Source of the DNA: an uncultured Brachyspira sp.
GTDB lineage: Bacteria > Spirochaetota > Brachyspiria > Brachyspirales > Brachyspiraceae
Direction of reading: 5' to 3'
Length of the DNA: 49,321 bases
Assembly: GCA_944392715.1 (NCBI GenBank)
Contig: CALXXQ010000038.1
Span: forward strand, 1 to 49,321
The position numbers and the translations under genes were made by a program. Below, piece by piece: positions 45,624 to 49,321 of this stretch; position 1 is the first letter of the stretch; every line of letters begins with the position of its first letter. Under the pieces are notes generated by a model. The model was not told the origin of the DNA. It ran no database searches and saw only the letters and a program-made list of their open reading frames with translations.

Positions 45624-45653
45624 GATAAAAACCTTATAAAACATTATCAATTA

Positions 45654-46364
45654 TTAAAATAATATACCTATAGCCAATCTTGGAAGAGGTATCAATCTTA
45701 TACCCGGAGTAAATGAATATCCAAAATCAAGTAAAGATATATCTATAAAAGGACGAACATCCCAATCAGATCCCATTTGAGAAAACAAGTCTATTCTAAA
45801 TCCCATTTCTCCAGAGATATAAAAATCATAAACAGCAGTAGTTTTATATCTAATACTTCCATCATCTCTTAATTCTTTACCATTTACTATAAATGTTGTC
45901 ATACCTACTTTAGGCAATAAGAAGAATCCGCTTGGAGTATTGCTTTTATTGAAGTAAAATCTTACGCCTATTGAAGCAGGTATAGCTATTGTACTTCCAT
46001 TATAGAATTTATTTAGAGCTGCTGAACTTATGATATTTCCAGCCCCATCTGTAGTAGGATTTCCAGAACTTCCATAATGAGTATCAAAAGCATAAAATCC
46101 TAAAGTTACATCTATAGATTGTTTAGGGAGATATGTGTAATTATATGATAATCTTATTCCAAATTTACCATCATAAAATTTTCCGCTTGCCCCTTCACTA
46201 GGTTTAAATACTAAATCTGTAATGATTGGTATTGTACCCATAGCAAATAAAGTAGTTCCAAAATCTATGCCTAATGAATGTTTTAAATAATCTTGTGCAT
46301 TAAGTACAGCACTTGATATAAAAACTATTGAAGATATAAAAATAATTATTTTCTTTATATTCAT
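45654..46364 (-). CDS. Exported outer-membrane-like protein
   Basis: 236 residues. Signal peptide ends NAQ (residue ~24). Beta-rich throughout with GIRLSYNYTYLPKQ, TIAIPASIGVRFYF and FISGEMGF-like turns; terminal strand LAIGILF ends in Phe, the Bam recognition signature. Repeats the pattern of the 306-residue neighbour (STFGVKFYG / RPFIDISLLDFGYS). Probably a porin or surface barrel; function unknown. Confidence 0.78.
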   Translation of the reverse strand: MNIKKIIIFISSIVFISSAVLNAQDYLKHSLGIDFGTTLFAMGTIPIITDLVFKPSEGASGKFYDGKFGIRLSYNYTYLPKQSIDVTLGFYAFDTHYGSSGNPTTDGAGNIISSAALNKFYNGSTIAIPASIGVRFYFNKSNTPSGFFLLPKVGMTTFIVNGKELRDDGSIRYKTTAVYDFYISGEMGFRIDLFSQMGSDWDVRPFIDISLLDFGYSFTPGIRLIPLPRLAIGILF

Positions 46365-46376
46365 AATACAAACCCA

Positions 46377-47285
46377 TTAAAATCTTAAACTAAACCCTAT
46401 TCTAGGGAACAATGCAAATCTTATATTCATTAGATATCTAGCCCAAGTAGGGAAACTATTCCAAGCAGGAATATTAAATACAGAAAATCCTGCAGTTAGA
46501 GAAGTAACACCGCCTGTTACAGTATTATATACATTTTCAGTCCAAGGTCTTACATAGTATCCTATTTCAAGCAATGCTATATCTATAGTAGGTTTTACTC
46601 TCCATTCTTTAGTAGGGAATAACTCTATATTCCATCCTATTTCATAAGATACATATAATGCAGCATCATAAACTGTATGATCTGTTTTTATGCCAGTAAG
46701 TCCGTTTTGTGTAGAAACAGTATAAAAGAATGCATCTATACCAAAACGAAATGCATTATAAAACTGTCTTTTAGGCCCGTAAAATTTTACACCGAAAGTT
46801 GAAGGCATAAACATAAATGAAGCATTGAAAGTGGTATCTGTTCCTACAACACCAGAATAATTTCCTTGTCCTAAAGCCTCTAATAATTTTCCTGCATTTT
46901 CTTTTGATATATTTAAATTATAAGTACCTGAATAAAGTCCTATTCCTACTTCAAGTGATATTTGATTATGTACAAATAATGAATATGAGATTGAAGGTAT
47001 ATACCATGCAGATCCTTTAGCATCAGCATAATCAAAATATTTATTAATATCTCCTAAATTAACACCTATAAGTCCTGTTAAATTTACAGCATTATTAACA
47101 GCAGTATTAAATAGCAATGGATAAAATACTGCTCCGCCAGGATTTAGGTTAACACTTATCATTTGTCTTCCTTTTATCCAGCTATAATCATCTCCTGTTA
47201 CTTCTGTAGAAAGAGGAAGACCTTTGGCATAAACATAAATATTAAAGCAAAATAAAATAGATAAAAATATTAAAATTTTTTTCAT
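46377..47285 (-). CDS. Exported outer-membrane-like protein, paralogue of the 236-residue neighbour
   Basis: About 302 residues if started at the second Met (MKKILIFLSILF, 47285), which gives a normal signal peptide cleaving after VYA. Beta strands such as SISYSLFVHNQISLEVGIGL and KPTIDIALLEIGYYVRP resemble the 236-residue downstream product. It ends RIGFSLRF, a barrel-terminal Phe. Spacing to the lipoprotein upstream is 3 nt (using the longer start). Possibly a porin or variable surface protein; no confident family. Confidence 0.78.
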   Translation of the reverse strand: MKKILIFLSILFCFNIYVYAKGLPLSTEVTGDDYSWIKGRQMISVNLNPGGAVFYPLLFNTAVNNAVNLTGLIGVNLGDINKYFDYADAKGSAWYIPSISYSLFVHNQISLEVGIGLYSGTYNLNISKENAGKLLEALGQGNYSGVVGTDTTFNASFMFMPSTFGVKFYGPKRQFYNAFRFGIDAFFYTVSTQNGLTGIKTDHTVYDAALYVSYEIGWNIELFPTKEWRVKPTIDIALLEIGYYVRPWTENVYNTVTGGVTSLTAGFSVFNIPAWNSFPTWARYLMNIRFALFPRIGFSLRF

Positions 47286-47300
47286 AATAAAACTCATATA

Positions 47301-47837
47301 TTATTTAATAGCTTCGCCGCCAGTGAATTTACCGCTTGAATTTGCTAATATGCTTTCAATTTCAGCTCTTTTTTCAGGAGATAAATTAGTACCAGCTAAT
47401 ATTTTATCAGAATTACTCAAATCTATATTTTGAGCACCGCCGTCAATAACAGCACTTATTAAATTGCCTACAATAGCTTCTCCGCCTTCATCATCAAGTA
47501 CATCAAGTATAGCATCAACAGCTTTTTTAGCATTTTCATCCATTCCAACTACATAAAGTTCATTTCCTGCAGGAGCAGCCATTATATAGCTACCATCATC
47601 TTTTTTATAAACTCCGCCTATTCCTAATACAGGTTCTTCAAAAGTATAGTTTCCAGCATGTCCTCCTGTATTTATATTAAGATTATTACCATTAGCAGTA
47701 GCACCAGCCCAATTTCCGCTTTGCATTTTTGAAAGTATTAAATCTGCTCCAGGTTTAGTTATTTTTACACCATAATCTTTAGTACATGAAATTATTAATA
47801 AGAATGATAAAATTGAAATAATAGATAGTGTTTTCAT
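47301..47837 (-). CDS. Lipoprotein, first gene of envelope operon
   Basis: 178 residues. Lipobox IISC (Cys18), then KDYGVKITKPGADLIL and a mixed alpha/beta domain with repeated Gly/Asp turns. Ends with TGGEAIK. No family recognised. It is promoter-proximal in the seven-gene set (47837 to 43232) whose members are separated by 3-23 nt. The upstream region has a dyad at 47871-47891. Confidence 0.75.
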   Translation of the reverse strand: MKTLSIISILSFLLIISCTKDYGVKITKPGADLILSKMQSGNWAGATANGNNLNINTGGHAGNYTFEEPVLGIGGVYKKDDGSYIMAAPAGNELYVVGMDENAKKAVDAILDVLDDEGGEAIVGNLISAVIDGGAQNIDLSNSDKILAGTNLSPEKRAEIESILANSSGKFTGGEAIK

Positions 47838-47870
47838 AGCATATTTCCATAAAGTAATTTATTTTTTATA

Positions 47871-47891
47871 ATACCTAGTATACACTGGTAT
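47871..47891 (-). promoter_or_regulatory. Candidate operator dyad of envelope operon
   Basis: Imperfect inverted repeat ATACCTAGTA/TACACTGGTAT (outer arms ATACC/GGTAT), 34 nt before the first ATG. A TATTAT-like -10 overlaps it on the minus strand, but no good -35 is visible, so activation by a regulator is possible. Confidence 0.4.
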
Positions 47892-48045
47892 ATGAATATA
47901 AAATATATGTATATTGATTATTTTAGATATATTTTTATGATTATTTATTTTTATTTTTTATAGAATATTATTTTTTGATTAAAAATTATGTTTTAATATA
48001 ATCTGAAATAAACATATAATATGCTATATATTTTATGTGATGTTT

Positions 48046-48708
48046 TTATTTCATGCTTTTTTGTTTTTCTTTTTTATCTATTATTGATCTGCTTGCCAAT
48101 TCGTCTTTTATATCATTAATAGTTATGCCTTTTTCTACCATTAAAACTAGAGTGTGGTATAGCAAATCTGATATCTCATATATTGTTTCTTTATTACTGT
48201 CGTTTTTAGCACCTATTATAACTTCTGTGCATTCTTCTCCAACTTTTTTTAATATTTTATCTATACCGCTATTGAAAAGATATGTAGTATAAGAACCTTC
48301 TGTTTGATTTGTTTTTCTTCCCTTTATAAGTTCATAAAGTTTATCTATAGAAAAATCTTTATAATCTTCTTTTGAATACACTTCATTAAAGAAACAAGAT
48401 TCGCTTCCTGTATGACATGCGGGGCCGTCTTTTATAACTTCTATAATTAATGCATCATTATCGCAATCAGATTTTATAGATTGTATATGCTGATAATTTC
48501 CAGAAGTTTCTCCTTTTCTCCATAGTTCTTGTCTGCTTCTGCTGTAGAAACAAGTTTTATTTTCTTCTATACTTATTTTTAAACTTTCTTTATTCATATA
48601 TGCAAGAGTTAAAACTTCTTTTGTATAATAATCTATTACTATGGCAGGTATTAAACCTTTATCATCAAATTTTAAATTTTCTATGTTTATCTGATTTGCA
48701 TTATTCAT
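48046..48708 (-). CDS. hisIE: Bifunctional phosphoribosyl-AMP cyclohydrolase / phosphoribosyl-ATP pyrophosphatase
   Basis: Second and third steps of histidine synthesis in one protein. HisI half (1-115): [38 protein letters not shown] and [12 protein letters not shown], the Zn/Mg ligand Cys/Asp/His set. HisE half (125-220): [39 protein letters not shown]. Full-length and intact. No other his gene is near; it sits alone between an envelope operon and rpsL, so the rest of the pathway must be elsewhere or absent. The ribosome site GGGGAC is weak. Confidence 0.96.
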   Translation of the reverse strand: MNNANQINIENLKFDDKGLIPAIVIDYYTKEVLTLAYMNKESLKISIEENKTCFYSRSRQELWRKGETSGNYQHIQSIKSDCDNDALIIEVIKDGPACHTGSESCFFNEVYSKEDYKDFSIDKLYELIKGRKTNQTEGSYTTYLFNSGIDKILKKVGEECTEVIIGAKNDSNKETIYEISDLLYHTLVLMVEKGITINDIKDELASRSIIDKKEKQKSMK

Positions 48709-48848
48709 AAATAGTCCCCAAAATATTATGAGTAGTAATTATGCTATAAATGCGTTTTTTTTGCAATATTTAGCATAAATATTTTTAATATATTATAGTA
48801 TAATTAAGTTTTTTATTGATAAAAAAATAAAAAAAGTATTAAATACTA

Positions 48849-48952
48849 TTGATTTTTTTGTATAGTTGTTTTATAATGCTCTCACTTTCATAAAAGCGAT
48901 TAAAGCGTATAGTATGTTTTTTCTTGATATGATTAATTTTTAATACTATAAT
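48849..48952 (+). promoter_or_regulatory. Tandem rpsL promoters
   Basis: P1: TTGATT (48849-48854), 17-nt spacer, TATAAT (48872-48877). P2: TTGATA (48924-48929), 17-nt spacer, TATAAT (48947-48952). Both have exact -10 boxes. The rest of the 360-bp gap 48709-49068 has a dyad, TTATGCTA/TAGCATAA at ~48739-48778, and no ORF I can support. Confidence 0.7.
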
Positions 48953-49068
48953 TGCTCAGTTATTAAATACTGTTTCGTGTTTGAAGTTTATAAAGAAATA
49001 TTAATTCTGTCATTCCTTGAAATGGATTGACTTATAAAAAAATAAAGAATTTAGAGGTTTTGTATTTT

Positions 49069-49321
49069 ATGCCTACAATTAATCAATTAGTAAGAAAAGG
49101 TCGCAAGCGCATAATAAATAAAACAAAGTCGCCTGCATTAATGAAATGTCCGCAAAGAGAGGGAGTATGTACTCGTGTAACAACAACAACTCCTAAAAAA
49201 CCTAACTCAGCTATGCGTAAAATTGCTCGTGTAAGAGTAACTAACGGTATGGAAGTAACAGCTTATATTCCTGGTATAGACCATACATTACAGGAACACA
49301 ACCGCGTACTTATAAGAGGCG
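49069..49321 (+). CDS. rpsL: 30S ribosomal protein S12, N-terminal part (3' end outside window)
   Basis: First 84 codons of S12, a decoding-centre protein. [37 protein letters not shown] and [15 protein letters not shown] are diagnostic. Lys43, the commonest streptomycin-resistance position, is wild type; the region around Lys88 is outside. AGAGG (49052-49056) is the ribosome site. Probably the start of a str-type operon that continues past the window. Confidence 0.98.
   Translation, partial: MPTINQLVRKGRKRIINKTKSPALMKCPQREGVCTRVTTTTPKKPNSAMRKIARVRVTNGMEVTAYIPGIDHTLQEHNRVLIRG

Noticed and set aside
48914..48943. Nine-codon ORF before rpsL as a leader peptide
   Set aside because: It has no ribosome site, no codon bias toward a regulatory amino acid and no following terminator, and its end overlaps the P2 promoter.
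49069..49321. Streptomycin-resistance change in rpsL
   Set aside because: Lys43 in TPKKPNSA is wild type; the second hotspot is outside the window.
1..49321. CRISPR arrays, tRNA or rRNA genes, transposases
   Set aside because: No regularly spaced repeats with unique spacers, no cloverleaf with TTCGAAT-type loop and no transposase motifs were seen on either strand.

Overview
The window looks like chromosomal DNA of a Brachyspira-like spirochaete. It is extremely AT-rich, uses the standard code (TGA is a stop), has many short-lipobox lipoproteins and outer-membrane barrel proteins, and carries an anaerobe's gene set (membrane pyrophosphatase, hybrid cluster protein with its Rrf2 regulator, thioredoxin reductase). 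The genus is inferred from gene content and composition; no database was searched. I see no tRNA, rRNA, CRISPR array, transposase or prophage genes.

Layout. 1-635: 3' end of a membrane pyrophosphatase (hppA). 818-2826: a lipoprotein, a tightly overlapping small ORF and an exported barrel-like protein. 3175-6093: a three-gene set (frameshifted HxxxD acyltransferase, zinc-ribbon membrane protein, alpha/beta hydrolase). 6407-7129: an exported protein and a 33-residue protein. 7317-9624: cysS and a YprB-like exonuclease. 9621-12992: an iron-ADH homologue that has lost its metal ligands, a TPR protein on a nearly leaderless mRNA, and a DUF3298-type lipoprotein. 13169-18271: three paralogous OppA-type lipoproteins without a permease. 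18400-22279: rhodanese, a GerMN-domain protein, a TPR exported protein and a small membrane protein. 22437-26348: HEAT-like protein, lgt, thiE, membrane-anchored nuclease. 26423-30087: hcp with its Rrf2 regulator, then trxB. 30170-33876: membrane sensor/AlbA_2 fusion, CE7 esterase, ApbE. 34233-38875: PepSY-like protein, rsmD with a LiaF-like protein, and a YidC-sulfatase fusion. 38892-41549: a metY-metX methionine operon with a leader. 41591-47837: ComM/YifB ATPase and a seven-gene outer-envelope operon. 48046-49321: hisIE and the start of rpsL.

The strongest unexplained signals are these. (1) The metY-metX leader (41326-41549) has a consensus promoter, a 26-codon ORF with six Met codons, a possible antiterminator inside that ORF and a strong intrinsic terminator just before metY. 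This is the layout of ribosome-mediated attenuation, sensing methionine. (2) A dispersed intergenic element has two GGG-N-GGG boxes a fixed 75-79 bp apart. In three of five copies an inverted repeat with CRTGCGG arms lies 29-30 bp away. (3) A YidC/Oxa1-like insertase domain is fused to an alkaline-phosphatase/sulfatase-superfamily enzyme. (4) An Fe-ADH homologue has all four metal ligands replaced. (5) A two-TM extracytoplasmic sensor is fused to an AlbA_2 (Schlafen-type) domain. (6) An OmpA-like lipoprotein sits in one operon with four predicted barrels and two further lipoproteins.

Working together: the metY-metX genes convert homoserine to homocysteine through O-acetylhomoserine. Rrf2-Hcp and TrxB form a nitrosative/redox stress block. 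Lgt modifies the many lipoproteins encoded around it.
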